Origin: Liolophura sinensis
Taxonomy: Eukaryota; Mollusca; Polyplacophora; Chitonida; Chitonidae
DNA: 64,000 bases
NCBI RefSeq assembly: GCF_032854445.1
Contig: NC_088299.1
Span: forward strand, 4,377,001 to 4,441,000
Reading direction: 5' to 3'
This document shows, piece by piece, positions 11,160 to 21,469 of this stretch (positions within the stretch are counted from its first letter, which is position 1; the number at the start of each line of letters is the position of its first letter). The translations under genes were made by a program, and so were the position numbers. Under the pieces are notes generated by a model, which saw nothing but the letters and a program-made list of their open reading frames with translations, was not told the DNA's origin and did no database searches.

Positions 11160-11560
11160 TCGTTTAGTACCTTCGCTTCTTATCATCATGACATCATTTC
11201 TTAACCTCGTGCCATCACTTCCTGACATCGTATCATCGCTTTGTATCATCGTGTCATTGCCTTATAGCATCTTGCCGTCGTTTCCTGGCATCGGGCTATC
11301 TTTTTTAACATCGAGACATTAATTCGTATCATCGAGTCATCAATTCGTATCATCGAGTTATCAATTCATATCATCGAGTCATCAGCTCGTATCATCAAAA
11401 CATTAGTTCGTATCATCGAGTTATCAGTTAGTATCATCGTATCATGGCTCCATATTGTCGAATCATGGCTTCGCGTTATCGTGTCATTGCTTTGCACTAT
11501 CGTGTCATGGTATGGCACTATCCTGCCATCACTTCGGGCCATCGGCCATTATGGGACGAT
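11160..11560. repeat. Degenerate ~21-bp tandem repeat
   Basis: Units of the type TCGTATCATCGAGTCATCAAT recur with heavy divergence up to about 100 bp before the amine oxidase ATG, so the gene's promoter or 5' UTR is probably embedded in repeat DNA. Confidence 0.75.
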
Positions 11561-11652
11561 AATAATACAATGGCCTTTTCTGGCTTCCATAGAAATTTGA
11601 CAACATACGATGAGAGTGGGTGTTTTTTGTTAGTGTACAGCTTTTCTTGGTG

Positions 11653-11767
11653 ATGAGAACTGTGTACGCGTTTGCCGGAATGAGAACTGAGTATGATTAT
11701 ATCGTGGTCGGCTGTGGTGGGATTGGCAGTGCCGCTGTCTACTGGCTCTCCAGACGAGCGGGCAAAG
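11653..11767 (+). CDS. PIPOX: Amine oxidase exon 1
   Basis: ATG at 11653. Encodes the beta-alpha-beta FAD motif (YDYIVVGCGGIGSAAVYWL) and ends AAAG|GTCTGT in phase 1. Confidence 0.9.
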
Positions 11768-14700
11768 GTCTGTGCCTTGAATACTACTAATATGTACCTA
11801 TACTTTGTGTTTTTGATACCGGTAGTTTCTTCTTTGTTAATTGTTTGTGTAACGACCTTTGCATTTCAATCCCCAGGACACAGAAGGTTAGGGTTCAATT
11901 CCAACCCTGGCCACGGAATTTATAGAATCTCCCTCCGCCCTTGCGTGTGGGACGTTGGTGATGATTGAAGGATTTCGTCGACCGGTAAAACTGACTGTGT
12001 CTCGTATTTATAAGTGAAAATTATTGAACATGGCGTTTAACAACAATTAAATATATCAGCGCGTACTTGTGAGTAAAGCACGTAACAAAATCATTCCTTT
12101 GTTTGACTGATTGGCAGATTGATGTTTAAAGCCATACTGAAGTATTTCCGTTTATACCATGGCATCTTTTTGTGAGGGCATTTGTTTCAAACTCCACCAA
12201 AACTATACTGACAGCAGATTGATCGAGCAGTGCACTGTCGTCTCATTTCAAATAACAACTTAACAAACATTTTAAAATTGCTAAAAAAAAAACATAATAA
12301 ATAAAAAAAATGCATTTGTCTACATGCAGGTCATCAAAATCATTCATGCATGCAAATACACATCGACACAAATAAATAAACAAATAGTATATATGTAAAG
12401 TTATTTCCCTTGAGGCACCGTTTTATATTTAATGGTAAGTCAGTGTGACCTGCTTAGGTCTTGTTCGCAATGTGAATATTTTGTTTCTATTTCATTTGAT
12501 TCTTTTTAAACGACATGCGAAAAAAATATTCACTTGGACAATGGCAGTCAGTTTTATATGAGTGGGGGGAATCTGAGTGCCCGAGATAAACCACCGACCT
12601 TTGGCAAGATACCGAAGAACTTCCCCACATGTGATGCACAAATATTCACACTAAATACTGACAAGTGGTCATCCACCAACGTTAGTCTGCACAAACGATC
12701 ACACGATCGTCGTCGACCGCTCATTGTAAGCAAGGCCCTTCAGGCAGTGAGAGAGGTGTTGGGATGATGGGGGGGGGGGGGCGGGGGGGGGGGGGTATCT
12801 ACGAATTCCCTTCCTAAGGCCTGATTTGTACCCTAGCGCTAAAAACACAAGTGCCTCGAACATGTGAATATTTGTATGTTTCAGATGTTCTTGGTCTGGA
12901 GCAGTTCAAGTTGGGTCATGACAATGGCGGCTCCCAGGATCATTCCAGAATCATGTATGTCGGATATTAAAGTGAAATACAGCACCTTACTAATGTTCAT
13001 GTGTACTGAAAAGACTACCATTCAAAGTATCTTAAACCGGCATTAAATATATATTTAGATTTTTTGCAACCCAGTTAAATTGCAGTGAAACTTCGTCTTG
13101 ACAGCTTCAGCACTTCTCCATTATCGACAGCAAGGTGATGTGATGTTTACTCTAGCTCGAATGTCTTTTCCGTATAATAGTCTAAGCAGCAGCCTATGGC
13201 AGATAAAAGTTGTGGACTCCAGCGATGCAGGAACAACAAGTTATACATAGAGTTTTCTCGGAAACTGGACATACTGAAAGAATATTTCTTCCACTGGTTG
13301 AACTGTGGATACAGTAGGGCTACTGTATCATTTACAAGGAACTTCAGCGAACAAGTTTTAAAAGCCTAGCTGCAGATGCACGACCGGGGTATTCCCGGTT
13401 TAGGTCGTAGCCTCTGGAGGGGTTGTGCCGGTGATTTTGACCGCTATTAAATGTTTACAAAATTACAAAAGGAATGTAGTGCAACTAGATTCATGCGCAA
13501 TTCTGAAATAAATGGAAATAAATCTAAGCACCACTGAGTCTGATCTAGGCATTCGACTCTCGCTGGAATTTATTCTTCAGTTTTGTTACGGTGATTTCTA
13601 AGATGAAAACAGTGCTGACCTTGTTATATCGCGGACATCAAGGAAAGCACCTCGGTTTGAACACGGCGTTTCACTACCTTTACTGTATTTTATAAAAAAA
13701 AAAAAACCAGAAAAGAACATCCCTTGTATGCGAGAAAGATGAAGGAGTAAACTTTAAATTCTTCGGTTGTAATAAATTCAGAGACAATAAACTTATATCA
13801 TAAGATTGAATTAATTTTAAGCGTTGTCCATTGAGGTGCCATTTTCTCATTCCCATAATCCTTTGGAATCCGAAATGCATTTTTCACTGACTCTAATATT
13901 TGTTATTTAGAAACTGCTGACTAAGCGCTAAAATGAATGACCAAATATGTATTTGAGGAGATCAGGGCGGTTTGGGACGAGACGGTATGCTACTGTCTTA
14001 CATAATTTGTGATAGCGTCGTTGAATATTACACGGCTTGTGAATCAATTGATTTTTACGTCTGTATACAGACCTAGCCAAGGGTCTCTGCTATCTTCCAG
14101 ATCAACATATTGGTATTTAGCGTGAACAGCTTAGCGTGAAGAAACTCCGCCCTACAAAAATCCGAGGAAAATGACAATTACATGCATTAACGCGAGCAAA
14201 ACGCAATTCATATTTGTGACTTACTGTCATACGCCGTGTCGATATCGTGACCAAATAAATCGTGTTGCTTCTGCCCGTGCATGCGTGGTTGACGTTTCAC
14301 GACGTCTCTATGTTTTGATCAGCTGGCTGTCAGTTCTGACAGACAGAAAGCCATGTGACTGCGGAGGCGCGAATTTGCAATTGATTGAAGGCTATGGAGC
14401 AGAATGAAGGGCCCCACAGTTTGTTCAAATAAAGTTTGCATTAAAAAAGGGGGTTATCTTCGGTATCCGTTCCATTCTAAATTTCACGGAAAGGTCAACC
14501 ACTGCGCGCCGCTTTTACCGAAGTTTTAAAAACACGGCAACGCGTGGCGACCTGCTAAATATGAGCCTATTTTCGGCTTCGGCTAAAATTTACAGGAAAA
14601 TGGTGACGAAAATGCAAGGAACGATTGTGACAAAACGTGCATAAATATTTTAGTTTTCATTGTCGTGCTTTATGTGTATTCAGGATGAATCTAACGCGCA

Positions 14701-17700
14701 TGCATCGGAATTGAACGAGGAGGTAGCTCTTTGTAAGCATGATACTGGAATGGGGTCCACATAACCCTCGGGCTAAAGGTAGCTAACGTAAGGGTGGTTC
14801 CCGCGTACTGTTATGAAAAAGCCAGCGTTAGAACGAGGTCTAGAGCTGATAGAAACCTGCGCTACAACACTTTGTGAAATGGCCCTTCGGCTGCACGTAA
14901 CTAGATCGTTGTGAACGATCTCAAAAGGGTGTCTTATGCAGTAGTTCTGTGTTATCATATGTCACTTTTTGGGGTGAATGGGTAAATGCTACCTCACAGC
15001 TTGGACCTGATAGCAACGTGTTTGATTGGATAAAATTCTCAAGATGACTGCCTCAACTCACACCAGCCATTTGTGTAGTGATGTCTTTTGTTGTATATGT
15101 TATTCGGTGAAATCTCATTAAAGTAATAAAGTATGATACTTTTGGGATTGAATATGTTTTAGCCATGGTCCGTCTTGTCCTTTAAAATAATTAAAACATG
15201 TGATGAACAAGAAATAATACAATGCCAGCAATGTTTCTCCTGAAATTACTCAGGAGATCTCAGAAACTGAGTTTTAAGAGATCTGTTGATATCACCACAG
15301 CCCTTGAAAATGTTATTTTTTATTTATTTATGATTTTTCAAGACGTATGGTGTACATAGATGACAAGTACACAAGGCTTGGACAGGCAATGTACGAAGCG
15401 TAAGTATTCTAACTTGGCTCCACGACTGGGTTGTTCACTGGTATACTCGTGGAGTAATTACACGACTCTTGTTCAAGATTAACAGGACAAGAATGGATTA
15501 ATTATGAGGTATAACGTTATTTCAATATACATTTCCACAGAAATGAGAGTGTTTATTAATGGATGTTCATTGAGTCGTATAATACAATTCCGCTCAGCGA
15601 TATTCTTGAATTTTCTCCGCTATTAAGTATATCATTTCAATATTTACCCCGTTTTTGTTTTTCTCATGATATTCTCTAGTAATACGTGTCTTTCTCCTGA
15701 TACCTTTTTTTGCCTTTTTCACGACCTATGCTATTCCTGTTATCATCTCGCGGAATCTCACGTGATTTTCTCTGCTGGTCAGGTGGGAAGAGGTGGAGCG
15801 AGAGTCCGGCATCCAACTAAAGCATGAGACAGGAGGACTCGTGTGGACGTGTGGCAACATGAAGGAACTCATCAGCAGATTCTCAGACGCCATGGACCGT
15901 TATCACCTGCCGTACAGTATCTCCTTTTCCCATGCCAAATACAATTTCATGCAACTGGAAAATCAAAAGAAGTGTGTTAACGATGTTATATCTTAATTTC
16001 GCGAAATAATTTGGACTAGGTAAATGAATTGTGATAACGGATCAATTTCCTGTTGTAGTTACGAAATCCTGCGAGGCTGGGAAATCAGTGAGCGGTTTTG
16101 CCAGTTAGTGTCCGCCCCGGATGACATCGCTCTGTACGACTCCCGGGCCGGTCTGGTGGACGCGGCTCTCTCCAATGCTGTCCACATACAGCTGGCCCGC
16201 GGGAGAGGAGCCACTGTCATAGACGAGTGCCCAGTCACACAAATCGAGAGAGACAACAGGGGCTACATTAATGTGAGACTTGGGTACTTCTAGACCAGTG
16301 ACGTCAAATAAATGGCAGTTACTATTACTGATGTTTTACCTAATTCTGCTTAAGCCATGATGCTATGGGGCATGTAATTTGCTTCTATCTAACTGAGGTA
16401 AATTGACAAGAGACTGTATTTCACCGGTTGTGTGTGACTATCACACTGTCGTTGCTGCTCTTGTTTTAGTCTCCGTGCTATACATCTTTAATTATATTGC
16501 ATAGTCTGTTTATCGGATAGACAATATATGCGACATACGTTATAAATGCAATATGTATTCGGTGTATCGTAGTGCCAATAAAGAAATGGCAGCGTTCGTA
16601 TAGGGCCATCTAGGTAGTCGTACATGAAGTCCATGAAGATGACCTATATTTCTGCAACACAAGATATCATGACGGTATCTAATTTAGTTCAAGTCTTAAT
16701 TCAAAGGGCGGTCTCTTTACGAGAACAGTTAGAATAAAATGGCAGATGTATAGACAAATTTGATGCGCTTGTTGTTGACTGGCCCGCTTTTCAGATGTTC
16801 ATTGTGAAAAGCAGATTTAATTGTCAATGAATGTACATCAACCTCAACTTTACAAATTCAGAATAAACCCTAAATGAGATAAACTGACAGGAGGCCGTAT
16901 TTCACTGGTTAGGTCTGACCATTTGCTATCACACTGTCGTCCCTGCTCTGGTTTTTACTATGTCGAGTATTATACACATGAAACTAGCTCTTTTTCTTCA
17001 GTTGCCAAGATTAATATGGGTCCGTTTATAGTGTAAAACCAAAAGCATTATAGACATTTTAATATTTCTGAATTTAAGGGTGGTGTATTCTTGAAATATT
17101 AACTTCCAAATTTAAAAAAGGCGTTTGGATTTTGATTTCAGTTTTTTTTTGTTTACTTTCCAAGGTGAAGACCCCAAAGGGGACGTTTCGCTGCCGTCGA
17201 CTGGTAATCACGTCTGGTGCCTGGACCAATGATGTTCTTGAAAATATAGGAGTTAAACTGCCCCTGACCGTCACTCAGGAACAGGTCACTTACTTTGCCA
17301 CACCCAACCTTCGAGAGTTCACCAAAGACAGGTAGAGACTTCTAGTAAAGACTTCTGGTCAGCGGACACGTAAAATTTCTCCCATGGTATGTCATATTGC
17401 ATAGTCGGAATATTTGTCCATACCAAATTGAATACTCGACCTGGTACTGTTTGGTTTTCCACCAGAGACAACAGTTTTCTCAGATATACATGCATATCCA
17501 AGACTCTCAGTGTCTTGGAGACAATAAGCTGTCGACGACCCTCATGGGGCTGATTGCACAAATCGGGTTGTTGCTGCCCGCGCATGGGTGCGGGCAGTTC
17601 AAGTTCATTTGAGATCGTCCATCTTCCACCTGTATGACGTTGTCCCCTAAAACTCAAACTTGGGAAAGTTCGACACACGACTTCCTCGTTGTATATTGGT

Positions 17701-20631
17701 GAAAAGTTCCTCGGGACTGCGTTGAACAGCTGTAATTAATCAACTTAATCGAAAATACTGGCCCCAGTTTTACAAAGCGGAGTAAGACATATTTTTATCG
17801 TACATTTGTCGTACGATATTTCCGCCGTCGTATAAGTGAAATATTCTTGAGTACGGCGTAAAACACCAATCAAAAAAAAAAAAAAAAAAAAAAATCGTAC
17901 GATATTTTGTACGTCACTATTTCCATACCATTGCACCATATGTGCGATTATCATACATCTGCATTGGCTTCCTCTCCGGCCATAAGTGGGAAGGTCTGCA
18001 AACAACCTTCGGATGGTCGTGGGTTTCCATGGGCTCTGCCAGGTTTCCTCCCACCATATTGCTGGTCGCCGTCATATAAGTGAAATATTCTTGAGTACGG
18101 CGTAAAGCACCAATCAAATAAATAAATGATACATGTACGACTTCTTCGTGAAACTGAGGCCAGGTAACTAAAATGTATGCCCCAAGCGTGTATAAATTAT
18201 TTTTCTTAAGATTCCCGGTATGGATGTACAAGAGTGAGTCTGACTTTCACTATTACGGGATGCCCCTACATGGAAACTCCGGGACAAAGGTTGGCACGGA
18301 CGCTGCCGGTCCCGTGGTGTCCGCTAGGGGGCGTTTATTCACGCCAGATCCTGTCAGGGAATAGGCGTGTGGCAGGTTTTTAGCGAACAAAATCCCAAAG
18401 GTAAGATACATTGTCTACAGTGCCATTGATTACAACTGTACTGAATGTTATCAATTTGTTTTCATTTATTTGAAAAATTATCCATGCTTAGGATTTATGT
18501 GACAAAAATTGGTGTTAGGTACCGTACTAAATAATTATTCATTCTCAGATTTTACATGTGGTAAAAATTGGCGTTAGGTACCGTACTCAAATATTATTCA
18601 TGCTCAGGTTTTAGATGTGACAAAAACTGGTGTCAGATACCGTACTCAAAAATTATTGATAGTCAGGTTTTACATGTGACAAGGGGGCCTCCGTGGCTGA
18701 AGTGGTTTGCACGCCAGCAGGGCCCACTGACCCAGGAGCCTCTCACCAATTTGGTCGCTGTGATTTCAAGTTCACCTCATTTGGACTTCCTCTCCGGTTG
18801 AAAGGTCTAGCAGCAACCTGCGGATGGTCGTGGGTTTCCACCGTGTTCTGTCCGTTTTTTTTGTCCGACCATAATGCTGGCCGCCGTATAAGTGAAATAT
18901 TTTTGAGTACGGGGTAAAAAACCAATCAAATAAATAAATAAAAAAATTGGTGTTGGATACCGTACTAAAAAAATATTCACTGTCAAGTTTTATATGTGAC
19001 ACAAATTTCGCTATATATGAGATCGTTATCATTCGGACAAATATCATGACTTACATATTCGATTCAAACAAATTTCAACAGAAAATAATTGTTATTCGTC
19101 ACGACGTGCATGACTTCGATGAATATAAGATACAGGTACTAAACTTTATGACAAACTTATTCCATTGACTTCACGTTTGAGTTCATGTTCGTTTGAGTAT
19201 ATCAAAGTTTAAACAAAAGGTATAGTTATTCCTTGCTCTGAAAGTCATTAAATAATGTGATGCTAATTTTCTGTGTGTTTTTGTTTTATTTGTATGTGTT
19301 TTATTTCAAACATATCGTTATTTTTACAGGCCCTGACATTTCTAAATGTTGCCCATAGACAGAACGATTGTTCCCATCATTTATCCGTATCGCATGAGGG
19401 GGTTCATTCTATAACGGGATTTAATTTTTCTCGCGTTTGCTACGTTATATTCATTGTTGGGTTTATCGTGAGGATTTTCGTTGTTGTTCTTATAGGCATT
19501 GGGCACGATCTTGCTATCGAAGACGTGTCTTTACACCATGCCCCCAGACAGACACTTTATTTTGGACAGTCTCAGTTCCCGAGGTTACCCGGAAATATCA
19601 ATCTGCGTTGGCGCTGGACATGCGTACAAGTAGGCTGCGCTAAAAAACAAAGTCAGTTATTTAAAAGAAAGTGATGCTAGATTGTATGCTGTTATCGTAG
19701 CAGAATATTCTTTTAAATATAGCACACTTAGATTCCATTCCTTTAACGTATTACAAAATGAATTACACTAACAGGAAATCAATGTTGAGTACTGTTGAAA
19801 TACCGAGGTGGTTAGCACACCGGCTGCATGACCCAGTAGCCTCCCACCAATGCGGTCGCTGTGAATTCAAGTCCCGGTCATGATTCCTCTGTGGCCGTAC
19901 GTGGGAAGGTTTATCAGCAACGTGCGAATGGTCGTGAGTTTCCTCCGGGCTCTGCTCGGTTTTCTCCCACCATAATGCTGGCCACCTTCGTATAAGTGAC
20001 AATTTCTTGATTGCGGCGTAAAGAAGTATCATTTTTAACGTCTTTGCACGGTCAAAGCTTTGTGAGAACGACAGTTACGGGGTTTCCTCATTTACCTAGA
20101 AATGGTCAATGGCAGGCCGCACAAGTATATAATTGGAGATGTATATGTACTCAGGGGTCTCCGTTGCTCAGTTGGTTATCTCGCTAGAACAGCATAATGA
20201 CCCAAAAGCCTCTTACCAATGCAGCCGCAGTGAGTTCAAGTCCAGCTTATGCTGGCTTCTTCCGTCGTACGTGGAAAGGTCTGTCAACAACCTGCGGATG
20301 GTCGCGGGTTTCCCCTGAGTTCTGCCCGGTTTCCACCCACCATAATGCTTGCCGCCGTCGTATAAGTGAAATATTCTTGATTAGGGTGTAAAACACCAAC
20401 CAAATAAATAAATATATAAATGTATATTTACTCCTATTTGCCACCAGGTTTGCGGGTTTACTTGGCCGTATTCTCAGTGAGCTAGCCATTGACGGCCGGA
20501 CAGATCGGGACATTTCCGGGTTCCGGGTGGACAGAGACAGTCTGGCTAACTCGGAGGCTACAGCCTCCGTGGACTTGCATTTTGGGGTTGGTGCTGGAAA
20601 GCCAAACGCCAACATAGACTCGAAACTGTAA
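11653..20631 (+). CDS. PIPOX: Peroxisomal sarcosine/pipecolate oxidase-type FAD amine oxidase, nine exons, internal TAG
   Basis: Flavoprotein of the monomeric sarcosine oxidase family, which oxidises N-methyl or cyclic amino acids such as sarcosine and L-pipecolate with release of H2O2. Exons: 11653-11767, 12885-12954, 15343-15399, 15783-15911, 16059-16272, 17165-17331, 18211-18400, 19496-19629, 20448-20631; all joins are in phase. Seen: the N-terminal FAD-binding GCGGIGSAA, the family motif HSRIIR formed across the exon 2/3 junction, YGMPLHG, and KTCLYTMPPDRHFILD, whose Cys aligns with the residue that binds FAD covalently in the family. The C-terminus is SKL, a canonical PTS1, so the enzyme should be peroxisomal. 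The start ATG is 12 codons before the FAD fold. Length would be 419 codons, slightly above the usual 390. Odd: an in-frame TAG at 18362-18364. Substrate cannot be fixed from sequence. Confidence 0.88.
12768..12795 (+). repeat. Poly-G tract
   Basis: About 27 G with one C, about 90 bp upstream of amine oxidase exon 2. It could form a G-quadruplex, or its length could be a sequencing artefact. Confidence 0.9.
12885..12954 (+). CDS. PIPOX: Amine oxidase exon 2
   Basis: Acceptor TATGTTTCAG, donor CAT|GTATGT, phase 1 to 2. Encodes DVLGLEQFKLGHDNGGSQDH, the second strand of the FAD fold. Confidence 0.92.
15343..15399 (+). CDS. PIPOX: Amine oxidase exon 3 (57 bp)
   Basis: Acceptor TTTTTCAAG, donor AAGC|GTAAGT. 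Completes the SRIIR motif and encodes MVYIDDKYTRLGQAMYEA. Assigned because phase 2 to phase 2 joins both neighbours exactly. Confidence 0.88.
15783..15911 (+). CDS. PIPOX: Amine oxidase exon 4
   Basis: Acceptor GCTGGTCAG, donor TGCC|GTACAG. Encodes WEEVERESGIQLKHETGGL, matching the family's E-x-E-S-G ... TGGL segment. Confidence 0.9.
16059..16272 (+). CDS. PIPOX: Amine oxidase exon 5
   Basis: Acceptor TGTTGTAG, donor AAT|GTGAGA. Encodes the substrate-domain region with YDSRAGLVDAALSNAVHIQL. Confidence 0.92.
16395..16990 (+). repeat. Direct duplication of ~110 bp in amine oxidase intron 5
   Basis: Segments at about 16395-16495 and 16875-16990 share the order GAGxTAAAxTGACA, GTATTTCAC-GGTT, CTATCACACTGTCGT and a TTTTA run. 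They are diverged direct repeats about 480 bp apart. No coding potential. Confidence 0.65.
17165..17331 (+). CDS. PIPOX: Amine oxidase exon 6
   Basis: Acceptor CTTTCCAAG, donor ACAG|GTAGAG. Encodes CRRLVITSGAWTNDVL, the family's V-x-x-GAW motif, then LPLTVTQEQVTYF. Confidence 0.93.
17822..17894 (+). mobile_element. 5'-truncated SINE with perfect 13-bp target duplication
   Basis: Only the last ~60 bp of the SINE (CGCCGTCGTATAAGTG ... CACCAATC) plus an A-tail of about 23. Flanked by TCGTACGATATTT at 17809-17821 and again at 17895-17907. This fits LINE-driven target-primed insertion. Confidence 0.92.
17964..18126 (+). mobile_element. 5'-truncated SINE
   Basis: Central block (TTCCTCTCCGGCC ... 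GGATGGTCGTGGGTTTCC) and 3' part ending CACCAATCAAATAAATAAAT. The tRNA-like head is missing. Inserted in the same small element as the copy to its left. Confidence 0.9.
18211..18400 (+). CDS. PIPOX: Amine oxidase exon 7 with in-frame TAG
   Basis: Acceptor TTTCTTAAG, donor AAAG|GTAAGA. Encodes FPVWMYKSESDFHYYGMPLH up to TPDPVRE, then TAG at 18362-18364, then ACGRFLANKIPK. Frame and phase are kept on both sides of the TAG, which points to a single C-to-T change in a CAG codon or a sequence error. Confidence 0.85.
18485..19005 (+). repeat. ~62-bp tandem repeat split by a SINE
   Basis: Units of the type TTTTACATGTGACAAAAATTGG followed by GTACCGTACTCAAA and TTATTCATGCTCAG. About three or four units lie before and one to two after the SINE at 18683-18942. 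In amine oxidase intron 7. Confidence 0.85.
18683..18942 (+). mobile_element. Near full-length SINE
   Basis: Has the tRNA-like head (GGGGGCCTCCGTGGCTGAAG, then a B-box-like GTGATTTCAAGTTC), the central GC-rich block and an (AAAT)n tail. Inserted within a tandem repeat array. Confidence 0.9.
19496..19629 (+). CDS. PIPOX: Amine oxidase exon 8
   Basis: Acceptor GTTCTTATAG, donor ACAA|GTAGGC. Encodes KTCLYTMPPDRHFILDSL (with the family's flavin-linking Cys) and VGAGHAYK. Confidence 0.92.
19800..20027 (+). mobile_element. SINE copy, diverged
   Basis: tRNA-like head from ACCGAGGTGGTTAGCAC, B-box-like GTGAATTCAAGTCC, central block and GGCGTAAAG 3' end, lacking a clear tail. Lies in the last intron of the amine oxidase. 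Confidence 0.88.
20154..20415 (+). mobile_element. Near full-length SINE
   Basis: Head GGGGTCTCCGTTGCTCAGTT, B-box-like GTGAGTTCAAGTCC, central block, 3' CACCAACC and AAATAAATAAAT tail. It ends about 30 bp before the last amine oxidase exon, close to that exon's branch-point region. Confidence 0.92.
20448..20631 (+). CDS. PIPOX: Amine oxidase exon 9 with PTS1
   Basis: Acceptor TTTGCCACCAG. Encodes FAGLLGRILSELAIDG, then a longer tail than usual, ending NIDSKL and TAA. SKL is the textbook peroxisomal signal. Confidence 0.92.
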
Positions 20632-21440
20632 TGAACTACAATAATATGTTATCGACGATAATGAAACGTTGGTTTCTCAACTGGTTTCGAAATGTCACGG
20701 GTACGTTTAAGTTCAACAAAAAACAAAGGGGATTATGTGAAAGACATGCAAGACATGCTTTCTTGTAGCTATACTGGCAGTTTAAGACATTATAACTTCA
20801 CAGTGATTACTTTTATGGGCAAAATTAAATGAAATTCATATATTTAATGCCCTGTGGCATAGAAATGAGCCATAAATACACTATAATATTTGCACTTGTG
20901 ACGCATGTAATAACAAGTGTAGTATACCAACAACACCGAGCTGTTCATCAGGGTTTTCTTTAAAGCTAAAAAATAAATGCGTTGGGCAATTTTGTTTCAG
21001 TGGCCCCTCCTGGCGGCTCTAATTTGTACTTTTCGTCATTTTCTTCAAACTACGCTCACCCTTTGGGTTACGTAGTGATGTAACAACCCTTGTTGTTGTG
21101 AATTACGTCCTAAAACTAGTAAAAAAAAATATCGGTTGTGAACTTTCAGAATTGGGCAAGGATGGCAGCGTTCTCTTCAGAGGGGATTGTCGGACTGTCT
21201 TAAAACGTTCATTTCTCGCCTTGTCCAAGCTCAGGCTAAACTGGATATTTGCCCGATGCAAGATTTGTCAGTTATAGACTTGTGTCTACAGAATTAAGCG
21301 TTAAGAATAAAACGAATGTTGGAACTTTTAAAACTACACTCATAATATCAGTGGCCTATCTCGTTATTCCTGATCGAGTAAAGGATGACGATATATACCA
21401 CTGATGTTATGTGATGCAAGCATAGCTGACAGAGTAGGGG
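20632..21440. other. 3' flank of the amine oxidase
   Basis: AT-rich non-coding sequence with AATAAA-type signals at about 20968 and 21306. No repeat or gene recognised. Any 5' LTR of the following element would be expected here, but none could be matched. Confidence 0.5.
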
Positions 21441-21469
21441 ACAGAGGACCGGATGTTGGTGGCGGTATT

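Larger units (their letters stand above)
9167..11652. other. Intergenic region with minisatellites
   Basis: AT-rich spacer between the carotenoid oxygenase and the amine oxidase. It holds the 26-bp array at 10031-10612, a (TA)n tract at about 10758-10821 and a degenerate 21-bp array at 11160-11560. No coding sequence was recognised. The amine oxidase promoter should lie at its right end; no clear core element was seen. Confidence 0.6.
17760..18165. mobile_element. Small inverted-repeat element interrupted by two SINEs
   Basis: Ends GGCCCCAGTTTTACAAAG (left) and CTTCGTGAAACTGAGGCC (right) are inverted relatives. The interior contains TCGTACATTTGTCGTACGAT. An uninterrupted relative is at 58409-58524. 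Two SINE copies (17822-17894 and 17964-18126) lie inside it, so it is older than they are. Confidence 0.8.

Noticed and set aside
14327-14345. Short perfect palindrome CTGTCAGTTCTGACAG
   Set aside because: Isolated 16-bp palindrome in an intron with no supporting context; expected by chance in 64 kb.
19273-19495. Open frame upstream of amine oxidase exon 8
   Set aside because: Different frame from the exon and no family similarity; exon 7 joins to 19496 in phase.
20247-20615. Minus-strand open frame across SINE and last amine oxidase exon
   Set aside because: Antisense to a confirmed exon and a SINE; similar frames over other SINE copies were dropped for the same reason.
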